From assembly GCF_018143015.1 (NCBI RefSeq), contig NC_054746.1:11089532-11153531 (forward strand): 64,000 nt of DNA, read 5' to 3'. Below the pieces are notes generated by a model, which did not search any database, had not been told where the DNA came from, and saw only the letters and a program-made list of their open reading frames with translations. The DNA is from Lytechinus variegatus (lineage: Eukaryota > Echinodermata > Echinoidea > Temnopleuroida > Toxopneustidae). The translations under genes were made by a program, and so were the position numbers. Position 1 is the stretch's first letter; each line of letters starts with the position of its first letter. Of the stretch, positions 11,408-23,219 are shown piece after piece.

Positions 11408-12905
11408 TTAAAAAATCAAACTGCAAATCAAACTTAATAATGATAGCTCGATGTCCGAGCTGAAATAAGGTTTGTAATTTGACATCAAAACTTGATACCA
11501 GTATTTGAAAGCTTATGATATCAGCCTATTAGCAAGATATGTATCTCATCGAACAGGCGATGCGAGCGCGGTGGGTGAGCGAAAATTTTATATAGAGGCC
11601 TAAAAAAAATTTTTTTTCAAGTCTTAATTCCTCCTCTTAATTTTCCTCTTATTTTTGTTTCCTCCTATCCTTCCCTTCTTCTTCCCCCCCCCCCTTTTTT
11701 TTTGCTCCGTCAGTAGGCAGGGGGGCCGGGCCCTGTATCCTCCTATGTATATAGATGTCTTACTGGGCGCACTTTTAGGGTGCAACTTTCTAGGTGCAAC
11801 TATGCACCTCTCTGATAGCGATAGGTGCAAATTAGGGAAAGAGTTCTGTACGTACCCACACCAAAATAAAAATAATAAAACTAAGAGACATGCTTACACC
11901 ACTATTCTTAAAAGGACTCTTCCAAAAACAATCAGACAAGCGTAACAAAATCATGAAATATGCGAATTATTAAATTATTTTGGTGGCGAGTGAAAGGTGC
12001 AACGATGCTGGAATATTCGCTCTACATATTTTCCCACAAAGTTACACCTTTCTTCCACCCTTTTTTTTTTAGTGTGTAGGATTAGAAGATTGTTATCTCG
12101 GATACATTCCACAACTCGCTTCAATGTAATTATGAAGGGTAGAGTGAAAGAACAAAATTCGGAGAAAAGAGCCCCCCCCCCCCGCAGAACCCCTTCTTCT
12201 TAATAATAATTCTCAAGAATGATCCTATATACCTTCTTGGTTTCTTCACGGATGCCAAAGTTATCCCCAAAATAACGGTTAAAAGGCGAACAACATTTTC
12301 CCTTTGAAATTGAATATTGAGTGCAAGTATATTCCTTTAACCAGGAAGGTGTGCAACGTTATTCAGCCTGTATAGATACTGAATACGCGGGTTTTGTGAC
12401 TGAAAATAATGATGCCTTTCATGAAGATGAAAAGAAGTGCATGGATAATTATCTGTACTATGAGTAACGGCAAGGGGGTGGGGAAAATGGATTAAAAAAT
12501 GGTAATTAAAAGTGATGTCGAGCGTGAATATGGGATGTAATGTAGCTGACACAATCGGAGATTATGTTCATACACGTGTGCAACACACCCCATTATACCA
12601 GCCTTGTAATCCAGACCCAATTGCAATGACGAAAGCATTCTTTTGACATGTGAGAAAAGCTGAGAGAAACGAGGAGTATTAGCAAGACTTATACATCGAG
12701 CTCTTTAACTACACATTATGAGTGTGTTCTTTATATTATTTTGTACTATTAACAAGTGCATCATTTTATTTCTTATTCTCTGATTTCGACAGTTTTTCGC
12801 ATACAAAAAAATTGATCATATTCATCCCGAGGACACTTTCAAGGTTCTGGAATGACCCGAATGTAAAAGAGATTTTGAGCGTGAATTATTCTTTCTGGTC
12901 ATAAT

Positions 12906-13135
12906 TAAATGAGAGAGGGAGAGAGAGATGAAGAGTCAGAGACATATAGGAAAAGATGAGAAAAGTGGAGAGTTAAATGGGTGAATGATGTGAGAGATGG
13001 ACAGAAAGGGAAAATGAAAGTGAGAGAGGATGAGAAATACGGAGATATACGGAGAGATGAAGATAACAAAAGCGAGAGGGAGAATGAGAGGGAGAGAGAA
13101 GGTGAGAGGGGGGAGAGGAAGAGACATACACAGAG
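12906..13135 (+). repeat. GA-rich polypurine tract
   Basis: About 230 bp dominated by GAGAGAGGGAGAGA-type sequence with few pyrimidines on the plus strand, 0.5 kb upstream of the TRIM start. It could form triplex or H-DNA, or be a decayed microsatellite. Confidence 0.75.
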
Positions 13136-13666
13136 TAATGGATTGATAGTATATCTCTTTTATTTTACTGAATTTCAGTGATGGTCTAGGCCCATAGTGA
13201 TATAAAGTTTCATTATTAAAACGACGCTAAATTATAGAAAACATGATAAAAACATTTGACAATAATATAGCAAATAAATAATTTTGAAAGGAAAGGACTA
13301 TTTAAGATACCCCCACTTAAAAGAAGAATAATATAACAAAACGCTAACATTCAATACGTATCCATGAGTATAGCGTGCAAGACTACAGTGGATGTAGTTT
13401 TACTCATTGGAATATAAAAGAGAGTGAAGATGATAGCTTCGGTACACGCCGTTTCTTTCATGAAATGGAATATGAAAATGCACACGTTAGTGCGAGGATG
13501 AGTGAGGAATGTGTAATGCAAGCACACAACCACTGGCGATTCGTTCAGCACTCCACTCGTTTTATGTACTTGCTATCTTCCGTAGACGTAGACGTGCTTT
13601 GGAGTGGGAGGGGAACTCGCATACGGTTACGCATTGCATGCATGGCATTGAGATGAAACCGAAAAT

Positions 13667-14800
13667 ATGGCGGCATCATCATTACTTGAGAAGATTGGGG
13701 ATTTTTTAGAGTGTCAGATATGTTTGGACAGCTTCCGGCGACCAAAGGTGTTGCAATGTCTGCACACATTTTGTCAGGAGTGTCTGCTTCGTATGGCGCC
13801 CACGGTCCATGACACGGTGATATGTCCGACGTGTCGAGAGCAGACACCGTTGCAAGGTGAGGGTGTGGCAGACTTGAAGAATAACTTCGTGCTTTCGAAT
13901 CTCCTGGACCTTGTCACTTCGATTCAGAAGCCACTGGAAGATCTGCCGTGTGGCGTACCCAATGGGACCACATACACCTGTTCAAACTGCGAGGATAACT
14001 CCCCCGCAACTTCCCGTTGTCTCAACTGTTGTGAGTTTCTTTGTGAGGATTGTGTGAGGGCCCATCGGAGGATCCGAGCTCTACGCCACCATGTGATGCG
14101 GGACATTGAAGCATGGCTAGCAGCTGGACAGTGCATTCGCAGTCCAGGAGATGGAGAGGAAAATACAAATCTTGTTTACTATTGCCCAGAGCATGATGAT
14201 CGCACTGTAGCAGTGTACTGCGAAGCTTGTGAGCTGGCGATATGTGGTGAGTGTGGTCAGACTGACCATGCCCGACCTCCACACCGGGTTGTGACTCTTG
14301 CCGTTGCAGCTGATCGAGAACGAGATCAAATCCGGCTAATCCTAGCCGACTGCAAGCGTAAGCTCGGTGTGTTCTCAACCGCCATTGAGTGCACGGTGCA
14401 GATCGCCAAAGACCTCCAGAGAAGATCCGACCGAGCCCAGAAGGATGTGCAGAGACGGGCCCGAGAGTTCCTCACCATAATCCAGAACGAACAGGCCCGT
14501 CTTATCAACACCCTACACAAGACCAAGGAGGATAAGGAAAGTGAGATGGCTGCCCACATTGATGGTCTTCAGCGCACTGTGGATATATTACGTAACATGA
14601 TTTCAATGGCAGAAAGCGCTATATCCACTGATAGCAGCACAGCCACAGTGTTCTCTGCTAAGTCACAACTAACAACCCGTCGACATGAACTCGAAAACAT
14701 CACCATTCTCAGCGTCCCTGCTGATCTTAGCTCTCTTAAGTTTGAATTGAATAATCAAAGCAGTTTTCAAGGGGACTTTCTTGGAAGTATTAAGTCTTGA
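13667..14800 (+). CDS. TRIM/RBCC protein: RING, B-box1, B-box2 and coiled coil, single exon
   Basis: 377 residues. The C3HC4 RING has all eight zinc ligands: C16, C19, C31, H33, C36, C39, C53 and C56. B-box1 runs over about 103-146 (C105, C108, C118, C121, C126, C129, H133, H141/H142). B-box2 runs over about 173-206 (C173, H176, C185, C188, C193, C196, H201, H206). A charged coiled coil spans about 210-345, and the tail ends near FQGDFLGSIKS. By family this is a RING E3 ubiquitin ligase that dimerises through the coiled coil. Target and pathway cannot be read from the sequence. There is no NHL, filamin or B30.2 domain and no frame continues past the TGA, so it is either a natural C-terminal-less TRIM or a shortened member of the large echinoderm TRIM set. 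The ATG context is strong (A at -3, G at +4). The coding part is more G+C rich than its flanks and lacks introns, as in a single-exon or retrocopied gene. The frame is fully intact, so a pseudogene is unlikely. Confidence 0.93.
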   Translation: MAASSLLEKIGDFLECQICLDSFRRPKVLQCLHTFCQECLLRMAPTVHDTVICPTCREQTPLQGEGVADLKNNFVLSNLLDLVTSIQKPLEDLPCGVPNGTTYTCSNCEDNSPATSRCLNCCEFLCEDCVRAHRRIRALRHHVMRDIEAWLAAGQCIRSPGDGEENTNLVYYCPEHDDRTVAVYCEACELAICGECGQTDHARPPHRVVTLAVAADRERDQIRLILADCKRKLGVFSTAIECTVQIAKDLQRRSDRAQKDVQRRAREFLTIIQNEQARLINTLHKTKEDKESEMAAHIDGLQRTVDILRNMISMAESAISTDSSTATVFSAKSQLTTRRHELENITILSVPADLSSLKFELNNQSSFQGDFLGSIKS

Positions 14801-16927
14801 AATTAGCACGATTAACAAAGTGTATGTGTCATTTGGCAAACACTGTTGTTGATTGGACTACACCTGTCCAGTCATTATACTCCAGTGTTAAATGTTTGCA
14901 CTTTTTACTTCAATATCTATGGGTATTATTACAACTTCTTTAAAATTGTTACCAACTTACCATACACTCGTTGGTGTTCAATCTCGAGATTATGATTTTT
15001 ACTACTTCACGGGATGGCCCTTTAGGAACACCAACTTGTTTTTGAAACACACCTGCAAATATTGACATGCCAAACTATTAATATTTGAGATCTGTGATTA
15101 ATTGAAAACTTTTCGTTTTCGTTGATGCGGACCATTAATTTTCAAATATTTTCAATACACTTTTTATCTAAATCTTGGAAGTGTGCAAAACATTTGGTAA
15201 TATGATTTTCATCTCAATCAGAGGTAAACGAAAATCCAGAAAAATTATTTGATACACGTTGTATTATCATGATATTGCATACTACAAAGACAAACATAAT
15301 TATTGGCAACTGGTACACGGTAATCTTTCAAAATCTTTGCATGATTAATGCAGAATCTATACTTGAATTGTATATATTCGAACTTTTGTCATGATTGTAT
15401 ATTTGGTTTTCAAAGAATTGTCACAATGTACAATGTAAGGCATTTTTGCACTAGACTGTTAAGCTGTAAAGATGTAAAGAATATACCTTTTTTTTCTTTT
15501 CTCAGGGCCTTTCACACTCTAAAAAAACCAACTAGTTAACATGGTTAAAATGACCCAGCTGTGAGCAACTGATATATAAAAACTGATGTAGTTCATAAAC
15601 TTATCAATATTCTCCTCAGAAAATACTGTTCAAGTCAAATGCCACTAGAAAATAGCTGAAATAATAGTTAAATCCGGCTGATCACTTAAATAGACTTTTA
15701 TTAGTTTGGTTTTAGAGATTCGTCTGGTGCAATGCTATTCCCTTTATTTCTTCAAAACGTACATTATTCGTGGTATATTCCGTGTGTATAAGATCTACTT
15801 TACACGAAAGCTCATGCAGAGGTTATGTGCTAATACGGTGTTTTTAAATCAGCTGTAATGTCTTTCTTTCTTGTCGTATATAGGTTTATAATACAATTCA
15901 AGCTTTAACGACAGACATGTCGATGATTGATGGAGGTAAAAAATAACATCGCAATGCTTCCGATAGAATATTTTATCATTTTCAATTCATATTCTCTTAT
16001 TGTTATAGCCTCAAAGGCACACAATAATTTTCTGGTTTCAATGGATACTTATGTTAGATTTTAGTAAAATCACATTTTACATATATATGAAATATTTATT
16101 TATCACAGACTATTATCATGATGCTACCTGTATATTACTCTTTAATTTAAGCACTTTTCTGTGTAAAACAGTTGTTGTTTTATGACCATTTCTACCAAGG
16201 GGCTTGTTAAGCATACCGAAAGAGAATTTAGGCTCAGCTACATTATACATTTCGCTCATAGCATAATCAATCGAAGGTACTTTTGTTTTCCTTTGGAAGA
16301 CTCCGTGTTATGACGGCCACTGAATTTACAATCTCACAAATCTTAAAACCAACCCCAAAAGCGGTTGAAATGTGAACCGATCAATTGCTGGTTAAAAGAA
16401 GCCCTGTTCTTATTTCATGAATTCTTGTTTTAACCAATAATTGGTTTATTCATACGTGAATTAACTACTTATAGGTTGCTTAAAAAGTTTCTGAGAGTGT
16501 GAAATGCTTTAAATTTTTATATAGGCCTAATTCAGCAATGATGTGGATATACGTTTGAGCAATCATGTTGGATGTATATACGCTGCTAACACTCAAGCTT
16601 TATGATAGCAAGTTGAAGCTGATCGGCCGCCATATTGCCTGCTCTTTCATATTGGAAATTATGGCAGCCAAAATAAGAGTGACTGATCTTGTTATTTCAA
16701 TTCATTCTTGACTCGCTTGCATGCATGTCATCATGTCGTTGAGTAGATTGCATCTGGATATTGCATTATTAAATCGTGTGTGACTCACTGTACTGTGGCG
16801 TATGAATAGTCTGATATGATGTTTCGATATTGAATAACGACACTGACTTGTATGACTGTGTGGCAAATTTGAATGTAGGGATGGGGGGATACTATTCTAT
16901 ATAGCATGCAAGCTAAAATTGAAGATG

Positions 16928-16933
16928 AATAAA
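16928..16933 (+). terminator. First AATAAA downstream of the TRIM gene
   Basis: AATAAA occurs here and again at 16955-16960, about 2.1 kb after the TRIM stop. I found no closer canonical hexamer. The gene may therefore have a long 3' UTR or use a variant signal such as the ATTAAA near 16767. Confidence 0.25.
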
Positions 16934-18413
16934 TGCATACAGCGGAGCAATCACAATAAATATATTTTAGTGTCTTAATGACCATGTTTCCTGTTGAAGA
17001 ATAATGCATATAAATGTTTAAAGCCCCCCTCACAATGCAGTAGAGAGGAGATGTACTTTATAAGCAATGCATTTGGGGCGTTGCCACGGATGGGGGAGGG
17101 CAGGGGCGACCATCCTTATGATTTTTAAGTAGTTGAAGAAAATAGGAAAAAAGGACGGAAAAGGAAGAAAAATAAGAAAGAAGGAGGAAGTAAATATCAA
17201 AAGTAGAGATTCTGGCTTTGTAATTCTATGATCCCTATTTTTCAACTACGATAAAAATTACGACACTGTTATGCCCACCCTATCAAAATACCCTGTCATC
17301 TCCACAAATCACATAAAAAATAATGATATTGATCATGTTTGTATTATCTGAAGGGAAACATAATTTATGCATTTTCATTTTTTTGTTCGTTCTTTCACCG
17401 AATGGGAGGATGTCTAAAAGTACGTTTGGATTGTGTGAAACTCATTACACATTTCGACATCTTTATTTTGATCCTTTATAACATCGTTTAACAAAGGCTT
17501 ATGTATTGAACTGAACCAAGTAGTGACTGAACTAATCCTGTGTCGTGGAACAGAGGTTGTTATAATTTTCTGACAACAAGAATGTTTTAGAAAATGTGGA
17601 TTTTATTGATCATCCATAAAGATGTAAATGGGTTTATCCGTTTGAATAACAATCGAGAGTTGTCACCAATCCACCATGTTGATTTTCTCTTTAAAAAAAC
17701 AACAACACCGCTTTATTGCAACCACTCACCGAAGAATAAGTGTTTTGGTGGCACAGAGTTGATGCATAATAATCGCTATAAATTCTAACTTAAATCCCAT
17801 TTGGTGTCAAATAAAAAGAGTGTGATATCAAACTTTTTTGTTGTTCTCATACTATGTTTTCATCCACGTATCCCCCCCCCCCCCGTTTAAACCAGTCTCC
17901 TGTACATCCAACCAGATCTTTTGCATTACAACGAAATACTTCTTCTTCTTTCCTTGGTTGGCAACCAGTCAGGATTGACTATTTTTGCCACAGCTTTTGT
18001 TCATTTTCAGTAGCTTATATATTTTTTTCCATTCCTTTTTTTCCTTCTCTCTCTAATTATAGTAACGATATATCGTAGTCTCCAATTCATACACTCGAAA
18101 TATAAAGCTTTCGGAAAAATTAAAACATGGAAGAATAAGTTTTAATTTCGTTAACATACGATCTAAATTTCAGGGATTAAAAATAGATGTGAATAGTGAC
18201 CAGTCGAATATAGGATTTATTTTTATTTGAAGGGTTAACTTTGAATCTCAAAAGAGTTCAATTAAAATATTTTTAGCTCTATATTTTAAATTCACAAGTT
18301 AAAATCTAAATCTAATATTTTGCTGGTCACTATTAACTGCCGATCTTGAATCATTGAAGAGTAGATTATTAAAGGAGGTTATGTTGCACTTGGGATTGCA
18401 AGGTGGCTAAATC

Positions 18414-18973
18414 AAAGGGATGATCCAGGCTGGAGATATTTATGTCTCAATAAAAAGAGTAAAATTCAAAGAGCAAAATGCTGAAAATTTGATCAAAATC
18501 GGATATCAAAGTTATTGAATTTTAAAGATTTGCCTTATTCCGGTGAAACACTTCTAGGCATGTCTGTACGAATATTCATTAGGTGGGCTGATGATGTCAT
18601 ATCTCCACTTGTTCTTTTGTATTTTATTATATGAAATCAGGTTTATTAAAAAAATGTTATACCAAGAACTAAAACAATCAGATTTACAACTGATTAAGTG
18701 CATTAGTTATTTTTTGCTGCTACTTATTTCATCATAATGAAAACATATCATTTACACATGTATGAAATAATGTGGGGATGTGACATCATCAGTCCACCTA
18801 ATGAATATTCATGACAATATGCATATAACCGTTTTCACAAAATGTTGATAATCTTTAAAATGCAATAACCTCGTTATTTGTTTTCCTATTTTTATGAAAG
18901 TTTAAGCAGTTTGCTTTGTGAATTTTACTATATTCATTGAGATACAAATATTTTCAGCCCGGACCATCCCTTT
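18414..18973. mobile_element. Foldback MITE, AAAGGGATGATCC ends
   Basis: The left end AAAGGGATGATCCAGGCTG matches the reverse complement of the right end CAGCCCGGACCATCCCTTT. Inner blocks also pair, for example AATATTCATTAGGTGG with CCACCTAATGAATATTCA. About 560 bp, arms above 150 bp, non-coding. Confidence 0.8.
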
Positions 18974-19076
18974 AAAGACCATATTTCCAGAGGTGATGAA
19001 CCAACATACGGACCAAAGTAGATGTCATTACAAAATTCAATGTAATGTGCAGGCTCAAAACACCATCATGTACTAA

Positions 19077-19099
19077 ATTTATTTATTTATTTATTTATT
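19077..19099 (+). repeat. (ATTT)n microsatellite
   Basis: About five ATTT units just left of the Tc1/mariner-like element. Confidence 0.8.
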
Positions 19100-19157
19100 C
19101 ATGTTTTCTTTATAAAATGCAGTGTCACTCTTTGCATACAAGTCAAACATCGCTATA

Positions 19158-20549
19158 CAGTGCGTATCAAAAAACGGGACAGTTTTGAAAAGTCTATAAA
19201 AAATTTGTTTCGAATTATTATATCTTTATTTTGATGTTAATAAATGCTCAAAGATCTTATCTTTGAAATGCCGTTTAAAAAAATAAATTTTGTTCATGCT
19301 TGAGAGAACACGCGACGTTTTTGTCGGGGGTTCAAAAAGAGGCTTGCGCCAAAATGGCAGAAGTGAGAATTTTGATGATTAGACTTTTGGCTAATCAGCA
19401 GACTTCCTCTTAATATTTTCATTATCTTTGCCATAATTTTCGAATTATGCTGTCAAATTTCATTTACAAATTTATTTATTTACCTGAATTATTTTGTTTT
19501 TCATATAATCTTCTTTTACCTTTCAATTTTCCGTCATAAGTAAGAAAAGAAGAGACTTTTTGTAAACCCAAGTAAGAAGATTTGCATTATTAATTGGCAA
19601 AATTTGCAATTATTCAAATCCTTTTATTATGTGAAATAAATGATGTTATGGTACCTTTAATAATTATTAGGTGAAACAAATTATGCTATGGTACCTATAA
19701 AAGACATGAATCCTATTTTCAAGGGGTTATTGAATCCTTCACCAAGTTTTATTATGTGCTTGACAGGACAAACAGGAAAGGATTAATGTTTTCAATGGCA
19801 ATGGTGCATTGAGTCAATTTTGACGGAGCAAGATATGGCAGATCGGGTAAAATGTATTAAAACGTTGCGAAGCGAGCAAGCAAAAATTTCCACTTTTTTA
19901 TTAAAGTATCCAATCTTGTGATTTTGACATAATATTCAGAAAATGAAATCATCCTTCACTTTCTATGTTTTCTGTTATTTTCCTTTCCCTTTTTTTCCTT
20001 GGTATAATATTTTTTTTTGGGGGGGAGCACCCCGAGCCCCCACCCTCAGTATGCCTCTGTTCAAAGGCACGATAACCTTTGTAGCACATAATGAAACGAT
20101 TTGAAAAAAAAAGAACACGCTCTCCCATACTTTGGTTAAAAAAAATGTTCTTGCCTAAAGAAGGGATATTCAAAGCTAAAAGAGAACATATTAAAAAGGA
20201 ACAGCAACAAAACTATTCAAGCAAATAAGTAGATTTGGAAATGAATTTTGACCGCATAATTCGAAAATTATGGCAAAGATAATGAAAAGGTTAAGAGGAA
20301 GTCTGCTGATTAGCAAGAAGTCCGACCACCATATTTATCATTTTATGCCATTTTGGCGCAAGCCTCCTTTTTTGCCTCAGACAAAAACATTCCGTGTTCG
20401 CTCAAGCGTGAACTAAACTAAATTATTTTAATGGCATTTGAAAGATAAGACACCAGAGCACGTATTGACACCAAAATATAGAGATCATAATTTGAAACAA
20501 ACATTTTATAGACTTTTCAAATCTGTCCCGTTTTTTTTTATACGCACTG
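19158..20549. mobile_element. Tc1/mariner-like non-autonomous element with about 300-bp inverted arms
   Basis: The left end CAGTGCGTATCAAAAAACGG and the reverse complement of the right end CAGTGCGTATAAAAAAAAAC lie next to TA on both sides (19156-19157 and 20550-20551). Arm matching continues inward through GGGACAG, TTTTGGCGCAAG and GCATAATTCGAAAATTATGG, so arms are about 300 bp. The 750-bp centre has no transposase. TA flanks and a CAGTG start are typical of Tc1/mariner. Confidence 0.85.
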
Positions 20550-21148
20550 TAGTAGGCTTGCTGCGCACAAAAATCGTGAGAAACATGGGTGACAAAATAA
20601 TATGGCCAAAGAATGTTCGAAAATGGTTTAGCAAAGTTCTGAATGGTAGCAATTCAGATTAGTAGCCTACGGTTCCTAGATAAAAGTAACAAATTACAGT
20701 GAAAAATTAACTGAGAGGGGTTGGAGAGGGGCAACCTGTGAAGGTGTACCATAATTCTAGTTCGTCCTTGAGTGGTCTTTTTTTTACATATAAAAGTTGA
20801 AAGTGATGAGAAAGGACTTGGGTAGATAGAGTAGACAATGAAATCCTTTATCTTTGTAAAGAAAAGGGAGAGGGAGGAAGAGAGGTGAATAAAAGGAAGA
20901 GGGAAGGAGAGGGTGTTAGGGAGAGGGAGAAAGGGGGTTAACGTTTCAATTTATGTTTCTTTGACCAACTAATGAGAAATACGATTCGTACCCCCCTCCC
21001 ATTTAGAGAAGAAAATTAAAATTTGTAATGTAAAAATGCCATTGAAACCGAGATGTGCCCCCTTTTGAAATTGAAGACCCTTATTTTATTTTTGCCTGTC
21101 AGATTTTTCGGGTACGAAATATATTTGTGTTTTTTTTTCTTTTTTTTT

Positions 21149-21222
21149 TGGGGGGGGGCTTGTCAAACTTTTCCTCCGAAAAATTCCCCCCCCCTTTGGA
21201 AAATCCTGGATCCGCCCCGGGG
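21149..21222. repeat. Dispersed GGGGCGGATC repeat, copy 2 (inverted)
   Basis: GGGGGGCTTGTCAAA, TTCCTCCGAAAAA, a C run, TTTGGAAAATCC and GGATCCGCCCC are the reverse complement of the motif order at 9339-9415. Confidence 0.65.
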
Positions 21223-22867
21223 TATATCAAATGACTTTGGATTGGATTGTTCTAAAATTGTGTTCAAATAAAAGAGAAAGAATTAGTGCGTGTTGATGTC
21301 AAGCCAGAAAATGGCATGAGATTAAAAAAACGTAGCTTTGTGTCAAAATAGAACGAGCATTTAATATTAGAAGAGATCTTTTCGGTTTTTGCTGCTCCCA
21401 TTTTTTTTATTATAAAAAATTCCAAAGTCCCAGCACCATCACTGAACTCCCGGGCATTGCTCACACCCTTAATCTGAAAATGTTTAATTCAGATTATCAG
21501 TTTATTTAATTCTTGTTGAGATTGAGAACCTTGTGATCCACACTCGTCCGCCGACAAAAGTGGCGTCGGAAATGTGACGCCATCATAGAGTTATATAAAC
21601 CTAAACCTACATGTATGGACGCAATTCAATGGGTAGCGGACATTCATTCTACCACAGCGCCAGCACGCTGTTTTATACCCGCTTGAATATGTTTTGAAAA
21701 TTGATTGCCGTTGCTTTGCACGCCACTTGCCTGGTTTCAATGCACCTGTATGCCGGATCAGTGGTGTGTGCATTGTTTACCCCTTTCGTGCAAGCTCGCT
21801 CCAATACATTTCGGCTCTTGGAAGCCGAGTGAGCTGACAGAGCCAAAGAGACGCGATCGTGGATTGTCCTTCCCGTTGGACTGAGATTTGTTTTATTAAA
21901 GATCGAGGTAAAATACTTGGCCAATACTTGTCGTCTGGTAAGTTAAGTTTTTACACATCTGTTACTCAATTTATTATGTATTTTGTTCTCTTGGATATTC
22001 TAAAATTCTAGTTGGAATTTATATAAAGCTTAGAGTTGATGTTGGACGCGTGCCACAACGGGGGCTGAGCTAGGGGCACGCCGCAGCGATCCGTGTGGTA
22101 ACGAGAAGAACCCCGTTGTCGGACCTCGGCAACTGCACACATGCAGACTGAGGAGAGGGAGTTTACAAATTTGTTGGGGGGGGAGTGGGAGAGTCCGTTT
22201 AGATTTAACACAATAGAGAGTGGCATTATCGTGCTTTCTGACTCCGGAGACAAAAAAGATCTAGGGTCCAAAATTTCTTACAACGCCTATACTATAGTCT
22301 CGACAAAGGGTCTGAAGTTCCATCCGCGCTCGAGTTGGCTCACGATCATAGAGTCATCAAAATATGTGCGTCCGCACGATTTAGGCTATACTTTCTTATC
22401 CTCTCTCTCTCAAATATCTCATTTTCTTTTTCGCTTTTCGAGTGTTGGCTTGGACTAAAATAAAGAAAAACATATTGGAAAGTTGTTTGTTTGATTCTGC
22501 TCTTTTTTTCAGAACGTTGTTTTCACTGACGGGATAATACTGACTAAAAATAAAATTCGTGTTTAGGAATATACCTCACACTTTGTCAAATCATTTCTGA
22601 CTTTCAACAAACTAAATGAATATCAATAATCCCTGCAGCTCGATACACAGCTTTCACAAAATAATTACTTCACCAAAAATGATATTTACATGATACGTAT
22701 ATTACAAGTGTGCAGGAATGCCTAATTCAATAGACATGTAAATTTCACGGCTTGAAGTGCTTGTGCCACATGCATGCTTGTTAATTTCTCATGCACACCT
22801 GTTGATTGACAGAAAGCAGAATTTACAGTTGTCTACTAAAAGTTGATAGAATCAAAATCGTCCTAAA

Positions 22868-23130
22868 TTTATTTAGTCAGCAAAAATCACATTGATGATC
22901 TTCCCAATTCATAGTTCTGTCTTATTTTGTCAGCCAAGTCAGGCCTCATGACTGACTGACTTAATTGACTGACTAAATAAAATGATCGGCCTATTTATTT
23001 AGTCAGTGCCACAAATTTTATTAACCTACTAACAATCTATCTTAAATGTAGGAAAGGGAAAAAAATCGAATTATAAAATAACCCTATCATATGCAATCTT
23101 ACATTTTATTTAGTCAGCGATAATTAAGCC
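22868..23130. repeat. ATTTATTTAGTCAG motifs, direct and inverted
   Basis: TTTATTTAGTCAG occurs near 22867, 22994 and 23105, and inverted near 22963 (ACTGACTAAATAAA). The inverted and direct copies at 22963-23005 pair perfectly over 14 nt around a short loop. They lie directly left of the 157-bp satellite and may be the border of the element that carries it. Confidence 0.55.
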
Positions 23131-23219
23131 AAGTTTACATTTTTACTCCACTATTCATAGAAATTTCACTGTCATTTAATTAACCCATCGTTTTTTCTTC
23201 TTCACTCTTCAACTTTTTA

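Larger units (their letters stand above)
8470..11590. repeat. Degenerate tandem array of GCGAGCGCGAAG units, split by insertions
   Basis: TGCGAGCGCGAAGCGTGAGC-type cores recur near 8480, 8609, 8723, 8910, 9067, 9190, 10325, 10451, 10563, 11443 and 11560. Each is followed by TGAAAATTTT-like and GGACATTCT-like segments. Spacing is 99-187 bp once the elements at 9490-10082 and 10631-11407 are removed. Units are strongly diverged, so the array is old. Confidence 0.7.
6319..13666. other. Intergenic region between desaturase and TRIM gene, repeat-filled
   Basis: The two genes are divergent: desaturase minus, TRIM plus. The left part holds the desaturase upstream region (TATATTT-like sequence near 6452-6466 on the minus strand) and a short TG run near 6795-6812. 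The middle is the CCCC-rich and GCGAGCGCG arrays with nested elements, and the right part a GA-rich tract. No protein gene is supported. The open frames here (for example 7359-7733) fall in repeats. Confidence 0.65.

Noticed and set aside
13924..14559. Several minus-strand frames across the TRIM gene
   Set aside because: Shadows of the plus-strand TRIM frame.
22141..22458. 105-codon plus-strand frame
   Set aside because: No domain, no splice context, and mixed low-complexity sequence. Nothing supports coding.
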